From: Plantibacter elymi (nom. nud.)
GTDB lineage: Bacteria > Actinomycetota > Actinomycetes > Actinomycetales > Microbacteriaceae
DNA: 64,000 nucleotides
Direction: 5' to 3'
Assembly: GCF_900177795.1 (NCBI RefSeq)
Contig: NZ_FXWJ01000002.1
Location: 124,001 to 188,000 of the forward strand
The notes beneath the pieces are model-generated. The model made no database searches and was not told the origin of the DNA. It worked only from the letters and a program-made list of their open reading frames with translations. Below are positions 1 through 7,788 of this stretch, one piece after another; within the stretch, counting starts at the first letter, position 1, and each line of letters starts with the position of its first letter. Both the position numbers and the translations under genes were made by a program.

Positions 1-964
1 GCGCCGGGGTCGGGAACCGCAGCTTGGCCACGCGGTCCTGCGCGCGGACCTCCTCGAGCCCGGAGAGCATCCGCTCGGCGCGAGCAACCATCTGGTGGGC
101 TGCGGCCGCCTTGCTGGCCTTCGCGCCGAACTTGGCCGCCTGGAGCTGGAGCGCCGTCGCCTTCTTCTCGACGTTGGTGCGCTCCTTCTTCCGGCGCTCC
201 TCATCGGCCTCGCGCTGACGCTGGTAGTTCTTCCAGTTCATGTTGTAGATGTCGATGACGGTGCGGTTCGCATCGAGGTAGAAGACCCGGTTGACCGTCT
301 CGCCGACGAGCTCGATGTCGTGCGAGATCACGATGAACCCGCCCTTGTACTGCTTGAGGAACTCACGCAGCCAGACGACGGAGTCGGCGTCGAGGTGGTT
401 GGTCGGCTCGTCGAGGATGAGCGTCTCGGCGTCGGAGAAGAGGATGCGCGCGAGTTCGATGCGGCGGCGCTGTCCGCCCGAGAGCGTCTTCAGCTGCTGA
501 TCGAGGATGCGGTCGGGCAGGTTCAGGTTCGATGCGATGGAGGCCGCCTCGGCCTCCGCGGCGTACCCGCCGAGCGCGTTGAACCGGTCGGTGAGGTTGC
601 CGTACTTCTTCATGGCGGCCTCCGCCACCTTCGGGTCGTCGCTCGCCATGGCCATGCTCGACTCGTGCATGCCGAGCGCGAGCTGGCCGAGACCACGCGC
701 ATCGAGGATGCGGGTGCGGGCGAGGTCCTCCGGGTTGCCGTAGCGCGGGTCCTGCGGCAGGTACCCGATCTCGCCACCGCGATCGATCCTGCCGTTCGTC
801 GGGAGGGTCTCGCCCGCCAGCGTCTTGGTCAGGGTCGTCTTCCCGGCACCGTTACGGCCGACGAGGCCGATCTTGTCGCCGGCGGACACGCGGAAGTTCA
901 CGTGCTCCATGAGCACGCGTGCCCCCACGCGGATCTCGAGGTCGTGCACACTCAGCACAGGCAT
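1..964 (-). CDS. ABC-F family ATPase, N-terminal part (gene runs off the window)
   Basis: The first 321 residues of a soluble, duplicated ABC ATPase of the ABC-F type are visible; the C-terminal half lies beyond base 1. Walker A is GRNGAGKTT (residues 37-44), the signature LSGGQ is at 161-165, Walker B ILDEP at 183-187 and the H-loop His at about 215. A Lys/Arg/Glu-rich linker follows from about residue 245, as in the family. No transmembrane segment is present, so it is not a transporter. ABC-F proteins act at the ribosomal E site in translation control or antibiotic protection; which role applies here cannot be told without the second half. The ATG at 962-964 begins MPVLSVHDLE, the normal family start. 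It lies downstream of patB on the same strand and has its own -10 box. Confidence 0.9.
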   Translation of the reverse strand, partial: MPVLSVHDLEIRVGARVLMEHVNFRVSAGDKIGLVGRNGAGKTTLTKTLAGETLPTNGRIDRGGEIGYLPQDPRYGNPEDLARTRILDARGLGQLALGMHESSMAMASDDPKVAEAAMKKYGNLTDRFNALGGYAAEAEAASIASNLNLPDRILDQQLKTLSGGQRRRIELARILFSDAETLILDEPTNHLDADSVVWLREFLKQYKGGFIVISHDIELVGETVNRVFYLDANRTVIDIYNMNWKNYQRQREADEERRKKERTNVEKKATALQLQAAKFGAKASKAAAAHQMVARAERMLSGLEEVRAQDRVAKLRFPTPA

Positions 965-1018
965 AGTCCATTTCTTCGGGTGCGTTTCGACAACGCGGAG
1001 GGTGGGGGTCAGCCTCCC

Positions 1019-1024
1019 AGTATA
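1019..1024 (-). promoter_or_regulatory. Putative -10 box of the ABC-F gene
   Basis: Read on the minus strand this is TATACT, a near-consensus -10 hexamer, about 55 bases ahead of the ABC-F start codon. The -35 region is poorly conserved. Predicted transcription begins near 1012, giving a leader of about 48 bases. Confidence 0.45.
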
Positions 1025-1089
1025 AATCGTGAATCCGATGCTCAGCACCGCGGCCGTTCCGGCAGGGTTCCGGCGCGGCCGGACGGGCG

Positions 1090-2256
1090 TCAACGCAGGG
1101 CGGAGATCCGTCCGACCGCCTCGGTGAGGAGCTCGGGTGAGCAGGCCAGGTTGAGTCGTGCGTGGCCGACGCCTCCGGGCCCGAACGGGGCGCCCTCCTG
1201 CAGGGCCACGCGCGCCTCGCGCAGGATGCGCCGTGCCGGGGGTTCGGTCCAACCGAGCGCGGTGCAGTCCAGCCAGGCGAGGTACCCGGCGGCAGGCGGT
1301 CGGTAGCCGACCTCGGGCAGCTCGGCGCCCAGCAGCTCACCGAGCAGCCGCCGGTTGCCGTCGAGCAACCCGAGGAGCCCGTCCAACCAGGGCTCTCCGG
1401 CCTCGAAGGCGGCGACCGAAGCCAGCACACCGAACTGGCCCGTCCGCCAGAACACCTCGACCGGCATCCCAGCGACCACGCTCCGCGGCCCGGGGCCGGC
1501 GGTGACCATCACCGCGCACTTCAGGCCGGCGAGGTTCCAGGCCTTGCTCGCCGACAGGACGGCGTACCCGTGTTCGGCGGCCTCGTCGGACACGCTGAGA
1601 TAGGGGACGAACCGCTCGCCCGGCTGGGTGAGTGGAGCGTGGATCTCATCGCTCACGACGGCGACTCCGTACCGCGTGGCCAGTGCGGCGACCGAGCGGA
1701 GTTCGTCGACCGCGTGCGGCCGACCGATCGGGTTGTGCGGGTTGCAGAGCAGGAACGCCTTCGCGCCGTTGCGGAAGGCGGCTTCGAGACCGTCCAGGTC
1801 GAGCCGCCAGCCTCCGGCGGGATCGTCGGCGCGGCTGGACCCGAGCAAGGGGACGTCCACCACGACTCCCCCGGCCTCGCTGACGAGGTCGAAGAACGGC
1901 GGGTAGACCGGCGAGGTGATCACGACGCCCTCGCCGGGCGAGATGACGCGCCGCAGGATCTCGACGATGCCCATGCTGACGTCGGCGGTGGTGAACACGG
2001 AGCCGGGATCCACGTCCCATCCCCATCGTCGCGCTGCGAAGCCGGCGAACGCCTGTGGGAGCCGTGTGCGGCTCGCGACATACCCGGCGTCACCGCGATC
2101 GATCGCCGCGTGCAGGGCATCGCGGATCACGGGTGCCAGCGGGACGTCCATCTCGGCCACGAACATGGGCAGGACGTCGTCGGGGTACTCGGACCACTTC
2201 TCGCTCGTCCGGCTGCGCAGGACGTCGAGGGGGTCAGCGGACACGATCTCGGTCAT
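1090..2256 (-). CDS. PatB/MalY-type PLP-dependent C-S lyase (cystathionine beta-lyase family)
   Basis: This 388-residue protein is a fold-type I aminotransferase-like enzyme of the MalY/PatB subfamily. These usually cleave C-S bonds of cystathionine or cysteine conjugates, giving pyruvate, ammonia and a thiol. The PLP lysine is K238 in SASKAWNLAGLK, the pyridine-nitrogen Asp is D203 in SDEIHAPLT, and the substrate-contact motif CNPHNPIGR is at 171-179. Length is typical (about 390). It lies just downstream of the suf operon, separated by a strong hairpin, and has its own promoter with a -10 box six bases from the ATG. The exact substrate cannot be read from sequence, and a transaminase activity is not excluded. 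MalY-type proteins can also have regulatory roles, but no evidence of that is seen here. Confidence 0.88.
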   Translation of the reverse strand: MTEIVSADPLDVLRSRTSEKWSEYPDDVLPMFVAEMDVPLAPVIRDALHAAIDRGDAGYVASRTRLPQAFAGFAARRWGWDVDPGSVFTTADVSMGIVEILRRVISPGEGVVITSPVYPPFFDLVSEAGGVVVDVPLLGSSRADDPAGGWRLDLDGLEAAFRNGAKAFLLCNPHNPIGRPHAVDELRSVAALATRYGVAVVSDEIHAPLTQPGERFVPYLSVSDEAAEHGYAVLSASKAWNLAGLKCAVMVTAGPGPRSVVAGMPVEVFWRTGQFGVLASVAAFEAGEPWLDGLLGLLDGNRRLLGELLGAELPEVGYRPPAAGYLAWLDCTALGWTEPPARRILREARVALQEGAPFGPGGVGHARLNLACSPELLTEAVGRISALR

Positions 2257-2262
2257 GCCTCG

Positions 2263-2268
2263 ACCCTA
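2263..2268 (-). promoter_or_regulatory. -10 box for a leaderless patB-like transcript
   Basis: The minus-strand hexamer is TAGGGT. Exactly six bases (CGAGGC) separate it from the ATG at 2256, which places the predicted transcription start on or next to the start codon. The same geometry recurs at many genes in this window. Confidence 0.55.
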
Positions 2269-2302
2269 TCCGGGATCAGCCGGACGACGCTGCCGGGAAC
2301 AG

Positions 2303-2337
2303 GACGACGGACGGCTGCACTGCAGCCGTCCGTCGTC
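2303..2337. terminator. Rho-independent-type hairpin ending the suf operon
   Basis: A nearly perfect 35-base palindrome: arms 2303-2319 and 2321-2337 are exact reverse complements around a single central C. It follows the last suf gene on the minus strand and precedes the patB-like promoter. There is no long T tract, which is common for actinobacterial terminators. Confidence 0.7.
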
Positions 2338-2349
2338 GTGGAGGTTCGA

Positions 2350-2679
2350 TCAGATCGAGAAGCCGAGGGCACGCATCATGTCGCGCCCGTCGTCGGTGAT
2401 GCGCTCCGGGCCCCACGGCGGCATCCACACCCAGTTGATGCGGAAGGCGTCGACGATGCCGTCGAGCGCTTGACCCGTCTGCTCCTCGAGGACGTCCGTG
2501 AGCGGACATCCGGCGGAGGTCAGGGTCATGTGGATGATGAGCGCGTCGTTCTCGTCATCCCAACCCAGGTCGTAGATGAGACCGAGGTCGACCACGTTCA
2601 CCCCGAGCTCGGGGTCCATGACGTCCTTGAGCGCCTCTTCGACCTCGTCGAATCGTTGCGGACTGAGCGTTGTTACCAT
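2350..2679 (-). CDS. sufT: SufT-like metal-sulfur cluster assembly factor (DUF59/MIP18 family)
   Basis: A 109-residue single-domain DUF59 protein, the family of SufT, PaaD and the eukaryotic Fe-S targeting factor CIA2/MIP18. Visible marks are the N-terminal DPELGVNVVDLGLIYD segment (residues 22-37), the LTSAGCPL motif with the conserved Cys (about 53-60) and the WMPPW segment near 88. It is the last gene of the suf operon, 28 bases downstream of sufC, and a strong hairpin follows. Its expected role is maturation or delivery of Fe-S clusters in the cytoplasm. The fit to family and context is strong; the client proteins are unknown. Confidence 0.9.
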   Translation of the reverse strand: MVTTLSPQRFDEVEEALKDVMDPELGVNVVDLGLIYDLGWDDENDALIIHMTLTSAGCPLTDVLEEQTGQALDGIVDAFRINWVWMPPWGPERITDDGRDMMRALGFSI

Positions 2680-2707
2680 GTCGTTATCTTAGACCGCTCG
2701 CGCGGCT

Positions 2708-3484
2708 TCAGGCACCTTCCGGGGCGACGACGGCGTCGACGAGGAAACGGTCGTAGCCTTCGTTCTCGAGTCGGTCGGCGAGCTCGGGACCGCCCTGCTC
2801 AGCGATCTTGCCGGCGACGAAGACGTGCACGAAGTCGGGCTTGATGTAGCGGAGGATCCGCGTGTAGTGCGTGATGAGCAGGACGCCGAGGCCCGTGTTC
2901 TCCTTGGCGCGGTTGACGCCCTCGGACACGATCTTGAGGGCGTCGACGTCGAGGCCGGAGTCGGTCTCGTCGAGGACTGCGAACTGCGGCTTCAGCAGTT
3001 CGAGCTGGAGGATCTCGTGACGCTTCTTCTCGCCACCGGAGAAGCCCTCGTTGACGTTGCGCTCGGCGAAGGCAGGCTCCATGCGCAGGTTCTTCATCGA
3101 ATCGCGGACGTCCTTGATCCAGCCGCGGATCGCGGGCGCCTCGCCGTCGACGGCGGTCTTCGCCGTACGGAGGAAGTTCGTGACCGTGACACCGGGGATC
3201 TCGACGGGGTACTGCATCGCGAGGAAGAGTCCGGCACGGGCGCGCTCGTCGACGCTCATCGCGAGGACGTCCTCACCGTCCAGCGTGATGGATCCGCTGT
3301 CGACGGTGTACTTCGGGTGGCCGGCGATCGTGTACGCGAGCGTGGACTTGCCCGAACCGTTCGGACCCATGATCGCGTGCGTTTCGCCCGTGCGGATGGT
3401 GAGGTCGACGCCACGCAGGATCGGCTTGGTGCCCTGCTCGGTTTCGACGCTGACGTGCAGGTCGCGGATTTCGAGGACTGACAT
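2708..3484 (-). CDS. sufC: SufC, Fe-S cluster assembly ATPase
   Basis: A 258-residue soluble ABC ATPase that powers the SufBCD scaffold on which Fe-S clusters are built. Walker A GPNGSGKST is at residues 40-48, the signature is FSGGEKKRHE, and Walker B is followed by LDETDSGLD, the SufC-specific form of the D-loop region. Length matches the family (about 250-260). It begins four bases after the stop of the Rieske gene, so it is co-transcribed with sufB, sufD and the Rieske gene. It should act in the cytoplasm in complex with SufB and SufD. Confidence 0.97.
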   Translation of the reverse strand: MSVLEIRDLHVSVETEQGTKPILRGVDLTIRTGETHAIMGPNGSGKSTLAYTIAGHPKYTVDSGSITLDGEDVLAMSVDERARAGLFLAMQYPVEIPGVTVTNFLRTAKTAVDGEAPAIRGWIKDVRDSMKNLRMEPAFAERNVNEGFSGGEKKRHEILQLELLKPQFAVLDETDSGLDVDALKIVSEGVNRAKENTGLGVLLITHYTRILRYIKPDFVHVFVAGKIAEQGGPELADRLENEGYDRFLVDAVVAPEGA

Positions 3485-3488
3485 GGTG

Positions 3489-3812
3489 CTAGATCTCTTT
3501 CGTTGCGGTCGGGTCGATGTAGATGTCGCCGTCGATGAGCTCGACGGTGTAGACGGGGACCGGCTCGTAGGCCGGAAGGGTGAGCGGCTTGCCCGTCGTG
3601 AGCGAGAACTGCGAGCCGTGTGCCCAGCATTCGAGGTTGCCGTCCTCGACGAAGCCTTCGGACAGCGAGATGTCGCCGTGGGTGCAGACGTCGCCGATCG
3701 CGAACAGTTCGTCCGACGCGTCGCGCACGAGGGCGATCGGCACGCCGTCCACCACGACCCGCTTGGCCTGGTTGACGGCGAGCTCGTCGAACGAGCACAC
3801 CTTCGTCGCCAT
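3489..3812 (-). CDS. Rieske [2Fe-2S] ferredoxin-like protein in the suf operon
   Basis: A 107-residue small Rieske protein of the kind annotated as a non-heme iron oxygenase ferredoxin subunit. The two cluster motifs are C43-T-H45 and C62-W-A-H65, so the [2Fe-2S] site looks intact. There is no signal peptide or membrane anchor. Its ATG overlaps the TGA of sufD by one base (TGATG), and sufC follows after four bases, so it is translationally coupled to SufD. No oxygenase subunit is nearby. Its position between sufD and sufC suggests a role in electron supply during Fe-S assembly, which is inference. Similar insertions occur in other actinobacterial suf operons. Confidence 0.9.
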   Translation of the reverse strand: MATKVCSFDELAVNQAKRVVVDGVPIALVRDASDELFAIGDVCTHGDISLSEGFVEDGNLECWAHGSQFSLTTGKPLTLPAYEPVPVYTVELIDGDIYIDPTATKEI

Positions 3813-5020
3813 CAGTGCTGCGCTCCGCCGGTGCCCTGTCCGTCGGCACCGAGCAGTTCGGCCTCGATGGCCGCCGAGAGTCGCTCCTGCAGCTCGGTGT
3901 CGCCGATCTGCTGGATGATCTCCACGAGGAAGCCGCGGACGACGAGCCGTCGTGCCTCGTCCTCAGGGATGCCTCGAGCCTGCAGGTAGAAGAGCTGCTC
4001 GTCGTCGAAGCGTCCGGTCGCGCTCGCGTGACCGGCACCGGCGATGTCGCCGGTCTCGATCTCGAGGTTCGGCACGGAGTCGGCACGGGTGCCGTCGGAG
4101 AGGACCAGGTTGCGGTTCTGCTCGTAGCTGTCGGTGCCGACGGCACGGTTGCTGATGAGGACGTCGCCGATCCACACGGACCGCGCACCCTCGCCCTGCA
4201 GTGCGCCCTTGTAGGTCACGCGCCCGCGGGTGTTCGGTGCGTCGTGGTGCATGTAGACCTGCTGCTCGAGGTGCTGACCCGCGTCGGAGAAGTACACGCC
4301 GAGCGAGTCGAGGTCCGAGCCCTGACCGGCGAGGTGCAGGGTCGGGTTCACCCGGACGACCTTGCCGCCGAGCGACACCACGACGTGCTTGAGGTGGGCG
4401 TCGCGACCGATGGACGCGAAGTGGCTGGCGAGGTGCACGGCGTCGTCGTCCCACCACTGCACGGTCACGACGGTCACGTCGGCCTGTTCGCCGACGATGA
4501 TCTCGACGTTCTCGGTGAGGCGGGCGTCGCCCGCGTTCTCGATGATGATGAGGCCGCGGCTGAAAGGCGCGGCGGTGATGACGGTGTGCGCAGCGCGGGC
4601 GCCGTCGCCGAGCCCGCTCCGCTCGAGGCGCAGGGTCTTGGACTCCTCACCCGTGACCGAGATCGCCAGCGCCTGGTCGAAGCTCGACCAGGCGTTCGCG
4701 GAGGCGCGCTCCTCCGGCACGCCGGCGGAGCCGACGCGGGCGTCGTCGCGACTGATCCACTCGACGCTGAATCCGTCGACGTCGTCGTGCGCGATCGGGG
4801 TGGGCGAGCCGTCGAGCTCCCCCGCGGTGAGGTTGGTGAACTGCGCGACCGGGCTGAGCTTCCAGACCGCCTCGCGTCCCGTCACCGCTGGGAAGTCGGC
4901 GACATCATAGGAGCTGAAGCGCTCCGATCGGGTCTGCACCGGGATGACGCGTCCTGCGCCGTCGCTGTGTGCCGTGATGCCGTGCTGTCCTTCGGTCTGA
5001 GTCGGTGCTGCAGTCGTCAT
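3812..5020 (-). CDS. sufD: SufD, Fe-S cluster scaffold subunit
   Basis: A 402-residue SufB/SufD-family protein and partner of SufB in the SufBC2D scaffold. The long parallel beta-helix core and the conserved C-terminal region (EQLFYLQARGIPEDEARRLV, ending near residue 360) are visible. The ATG at 5018-5020 shares one base with the TAA of sufB (TAATG), so it is translationally coupled. A long alternative reading frame across sufB and sufD on the same strand is only a shadow. SufD is catalytically quieter than SufB but is needed for iron acquisition and cluster assembly. Confidence 0.96.
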   Translation of the reverse strand: MTTAAPTQTEGQHGITAHSDGAGRVIPVQTRSERFSSYDVADFPAVTGREAVWKLSPVAQFTNLTAGELDGSPTPIAHDDVDGFSVEWISRDDARVGSAGVPEERASANAWSSFDQALAISVTGEESKTLRLERSGLGDGARAAHTVITAAPFSRGLIIIENAGDARLTENVEIIVGEQADVTVVTVQWWDDDAVHLASHFASIGRDAHLKHVVVSLGGKVVRVNPTLHLAGQGSDLDSLGVYFSDAGQHLEQQVYMHHDAPNTRGRVTYKGALQGEGARSVWIGDVLISNRAVGTDSYEQNRNLVLSDGTRADSVPNLEIETGDIAGAGHASATGRFDDEQLFYLQARGIPEDEARRLVVRGFLVEIIQQIGDTELQERLSAAIEAELLGADGQGTGGAQH

Positions 5021-6438
5021 TAACCGACGGATCCTTCCATGCCCATCTCGATGAGCTTGTTGAGTTCGAGTGCGTACTCCATGGGCAGTTCGCGGGCGAT
5101 CGGCTCGATGAAGCCGCGGACGATCATCGCCATGGCCTCGTCTTCCGGCATGCCGCGGCTCATGAGGTAGAAGAGCTGCTCCTCGCTGACCTTGGAGACC
5201 GTCGCCTCGTGTCCGAGCTGGACGTCGTCCACACGGATGTCGATCGCCGGGTACGTGTCGCTGCGGGAGATGGTGTCGACCAGGAGCGCGTCGCAGCGCA
5301 CGGTGTTGGCCGAGTGATGGGCGTTGGCGTCCACCCGGACCTCGCCGCGGTACCCTGCGCGTCCGCCGCCTCGGGCGATCGACTTGGAGACGATGGACGA
5401 CTGCGTGTACGGAGCCATGTGGATCATCTTCGCGCCGGCGTCCTGGTGCTGGCCGGGACCGGCGAACGCGACGGACAGGGTCTCGCCCTTGGCGTGCTCG
5501 CCCATGAGGTAGATGGACGGGTACTTCATCGTGACCTTGGATCCGATGTTGCCGTCGATCCACTCCATGGTCGCGCCTTCGGCGGCCGTGGCGCGCTTCG
5601 TGACCAGGTTGTAGACGTTGTTCGACCAGTTCTGGATCGTCGTGTAGCGGACGCGGGCGTTCTTCTTGACGATGATCTCGACGACCGCGGAGTGCAGCGA
5701 GTCGGACTTGTAGATCGGCGCGGTGCAGCCCTCGATGTAGTGCACGTAGCTGCCCTCGTCGGCGATGATCAGCGTGCGCTCGAACTGACCCATGTTCTCG
5801 GTGTTGATCCGGAAGTAGGCCTGCAGCGGGATCTCGACGTGCACGCCGGGCGGCACGTAGACGAAGGAGCCACCCGACCACACGGCGGTGTTCAGCGCGG
5901 CGAACTTGTTGTCGCCGGACGGGATGACCGTGCCGAAGTACTCCTCGAAGAACTCGGGGTGCTCGCGCAACGCGGTGTCGGTGTCCATGAAGATGACACC
6001 CTGCGCTTCGAGCTCCTCGTTGATCTGGTGGTAGACCACCTCGGACTCGTACTGCGCGGCGACGCCGGAGACGAGGCGCTGGCGCTCCGCCTCGGGGATG
6101 CCGAGCTTCTCGTAGGTGTTCTTGATGTCGTCCGGCAGGTCCTCCCAGGTCTGAGCCTGCTTCTCGGTGGAGCGGACGAAGTACTTGATGTTCTCGAAGT
6201 CGATCTCGGAGAGGTCGGCGCCCCACGTCGGCATGGGCTTGCGCTCGAACAGCTGCAGGGCCTTGAGGCGGCGCTGCAGCATCCAGTCCGGTTCGTTCTT
6301 CAGTGCGGAGATGTCGGCCACGACCTCGGTGGAGATGCCGCGGCGCGCTGAAGCGCCGGCGACGTCGCCGTCGTGCCATCCGAACTCGTATTGGCCGAGT
6401 CCGGCGAGCTCCGGGCGATCGATCAGGATGTCTGACAT
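5020..6438 (-). CDS. sufB: SufB, Fe-S cluster scaffold protein
   Basis: A 472-residue scaffold subunit, first gene of the suf operon. It shows the usual SufB features: [20 protein letters not shown] in the middle, [17 protein letters not shown] further on, and the C-terminal [21 protein letters not shown] chose the ATG at 6436-6438 ([13 protein letters not shown]), preceded by a clear GAGGAAAG-type ribosome binding site. An upstream in-frame ATG at 6501 would add 21 unlikely residues. Unlike many actinobacterial suf operons, no sufR repressor precedes it and no sufS or sufU follows. The gene is transcribed divergently from ctaA. Confidence 0.97.
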   Translation of the reverse strand: MSDILIDRPELAGLGQYEFGWHDGDVAGASARRGISTEVVADISALKNEPDWMLQRRLKALQLFERKPMPTWGADLSEIDFENIKYFVRSTEKQAQTWEDLPDDIKNTYEKLGIPEAERQRLVSGVAAQYESEVVYHQINEELEAQGVIFMDTDTALREHPEFFEEYFGTVIPSGDNKFAALNTAVWSGGSFVYVPPGVHVEIPLQAYFRINTENMGQFERTLIIADEGSYVHYIEGCTAPIYKSDSLHSAVVEIIVKKNARVRYTTIQNWSNNVYNLVTKRATAAEGATMEWIDGNIGSKVTMKYPSIYLMGEHAKGETLSVAFAGPGQHQDAGAKMIHMAPYTQSSIVSKSIARGGGRAGYRGEVRVDANAHHSANTVRCDALLVDTISRSDTYPAIDIRVDDVQLGHEATVSKVSEEQLFYLMSRGMPEDEAMAMIVRGFIEPIARELPMEYALELNKLIEMGMEGSVG

Positions 6439-6552
6439 GTGTCCCTCTTTCCTCCCTGGAGACAACCACCGGCTGGAGGTCGTCATTCCCTCCCATGGCA
6501 CGCGCCTGATCGGAGCGGATTGGGGAGGGGATGTGCGGGCGGCTTCTTCGCG

Positions 6553-6572
6553 AACCTACAATGTTCATGAAC
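6553..6572. promoter_or_regulatory. Divergent suf/ctaA promoter region with a 10-bp palindrome
   Basis: On the minus strand, TAGGTT (6553-6558) is a plausible -10 box for sufB. On the plus strand, TACAAT (6557-6562) is a plausible -10 box for ctaA. The perfect palindrome GTTCATGAAC (6563-6572) lies in the spacer of the minus-strand promoter and directly after the plus-strand -10 box. That is a good place for an operator serving both genes. The -35 boxes are weak. No regulator gene is adjacent. Confidence 0.4.
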
Positions 6573-6686
6573 CATGGCGCTTCTCGCGCGCACCGTGAAC
6601 CTCATAATCCTACAGCTTCCTGTGGGTTGTGGGTGAGGACGGTGGATACGGCAGCCGTGGCCACCGCGAACCGAAGGATCGACCCC

Positions 6687-7718
6687 GTGTCACACCACTC
6701 CAAGACCGCCGGTCGACCGACGCCGGCACCGTCCCTTCCCGACCGGGTGCGGGCCACCCGGTTCTGGCAGTGGTTGCCGACGACGATCGACAAGCGCGTA
6801 CGGGTCGTCGCCTGGCTCTCGTTCGCCTTCCAGCTCGTCCTCATCGGGACCGGGGGCGCCGTGCGTCTGACGGCCTCCGGGCTCGGGTGCCCGACGTGGC
6901 CGCGCTGCACGGACGACTCCTTCGTCAACACGCCGGAGATGGGCATCCACGGGTTCATCGAGTTCGGCAACCGACTCCTCACCTTCGTCCTCGCGGCCAT
7001 CGTGATCGCCGCGTTCCTCGCGGTGATCCGCATGCGTCGGCAGCGCCCCGACCTCTTCCGGCTGACCCTGCTCCAGGGCCTGTCGATCCCCGCGCAGGCG
7101 GTCCTCGGCGGCATCACCGTCCTCACCGGGCTGAACCCGTACGTGGTCGGGCTCCACTTCGTCATCTCGATCGTCCTGGTCGCCCTCGCGACGATGCTCG
7201 TCCATCGGGTCTACCGCGGCCCCCGTGGTGCGGTGAAGGTCATGCCCGGCTGGTACCTCGGCGTCGTCCACCTGACGAGCCTCTTCGTCGCCGTCACCGT
7301 CGTGTTCGGCATCCTGACGACGGGCTCGGGCCCGCACGCCGGCGACAACTCGAAGGAGGTGCCGGCGCCGCGCAACGGGTTCGACCCCGAGTTCCTCCAG
7401 CATCTCCACAGCTGGCCCGCCTACGCGACGCTCGCTGGCACCATCGTGCTGCTCGTCGGCGCGATCGCGCTCGGTGCCCGCCGCGGGTCGCGCGGGGTGC
7501 GCGCCGCGGTCTCCACCCTGCTGGCGGTCGAAGTGGTGCAGATCATCGTGGGGCTCACCCAGGCCCGCCTCGGACTCCCCGAGGTGCTCGTGGGGCTGCA
7601 CATGGTGCTCGCCGGGCTGCTCGTCGCCGCGATGACCTGGGTCGTGCTGCAGCAGCGGATCCCGGTCCGGACCGCGTCACGCGTCGAGGAGTCGGCATCG
7701 CTCAGCGTCTCGCGCTGA
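6687..7718 (+). CDS. ctaA: CtaA/COX15 heme A synthase
   Basis: A polytopic membrane protein of about 343 residues with roughly eight transmembrane segments. It belongs to the COX15/CtaA family, which oxidises the C8 methyl of heme O to make heme A for aa3-type cytochrome oxidase. The heme-ligand His residues sit in HGFIEFGNRLLTF, LHFVISIVLV, HLHSWPAYATLAG and GLHMVLAGLLVA. A Cys pair in the first extracytoplasmic loop (GCPTWPRC) is present, as in several Gram-positive CtaA proteins. I chose the GTG at 6687, with GAAGGA upstream; GTG at 6642 or ATG at 6567 would lengthen a poorly conserved N-terminus. ctaB, which supplies heme O, lies 2.6 kb away. Confidence 0.92.
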   Translation: MSHHSKTAGRPTPAPSLPDRVRATRFWQWLPTTIDKRVRVVAWLSFAFQLVLIGTGGAVRLTASGLGCPTWPRCTDDSFVNTPEMGIHGFIEFGNRLLTFVLAAIVIAAFLAVIRMRRQRPDLFRLTLLQGLSIPAQAVLGGITVLTGLNPYVVGLHFVISIVLVALATMLVHRVYRGPRGAVKVMPGWYLGVVHLTSLFVAVTVVFGILTTGSGPHAGDNSKEVPAPRNGFDPEFLQHLHSWPAYATLAGTIVLLVGAIALGARRGSRGVRAAVSTLLAVEVVQIIVGLTQARLGLPEVLVGLHMVLAGLLVAAMTWVVLQQRIPVRTASRVEESASLSVSR

Positions 7719-7788
7719 CGGCTCAGACGCTCTCCCGCTGACGGCTCAGCGCGCCTGCTGAGGGCTCACTGCGACTGCTGACGGCTCA
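7714..7788. repeat. Four imperfect tandem copies of a repeat bridging two convergent stop codons
   Basis: The 12-base core GCTGACGGCTCA begins at 7714, 7737, 7757 (one base changed, GCTGAGGGCTCA) and 7777. Start-to-start spacings are 23, 20 and 20 bases. The first copy contains the TGA of ctaA and the last contains the TGA of the helicase on the other strand. Each core has the imperfect dyad CTGA-N4-TCAG and so carries a stop codon on both strands. No ordinary terminator hairpin is seen between these convergent genes. Four 12-base units are too few and too short for a CRISPR array. Confidence 0.85.

Noticed and set aside
3812-6568. 918-residue minus-strand frame covering sufD and out-of-frame sufB, as a possible SufB-SufD fusion
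   Set aside because: The sufB portion in that frame is Arg/His/Pro noise; separate sufB and sufD frames with a TAATG junction explain the region.
7714-7788. CRISPR array
   Set aside because: Units are 12 bases with 8-11-base gaps, no leader and no cas genes.
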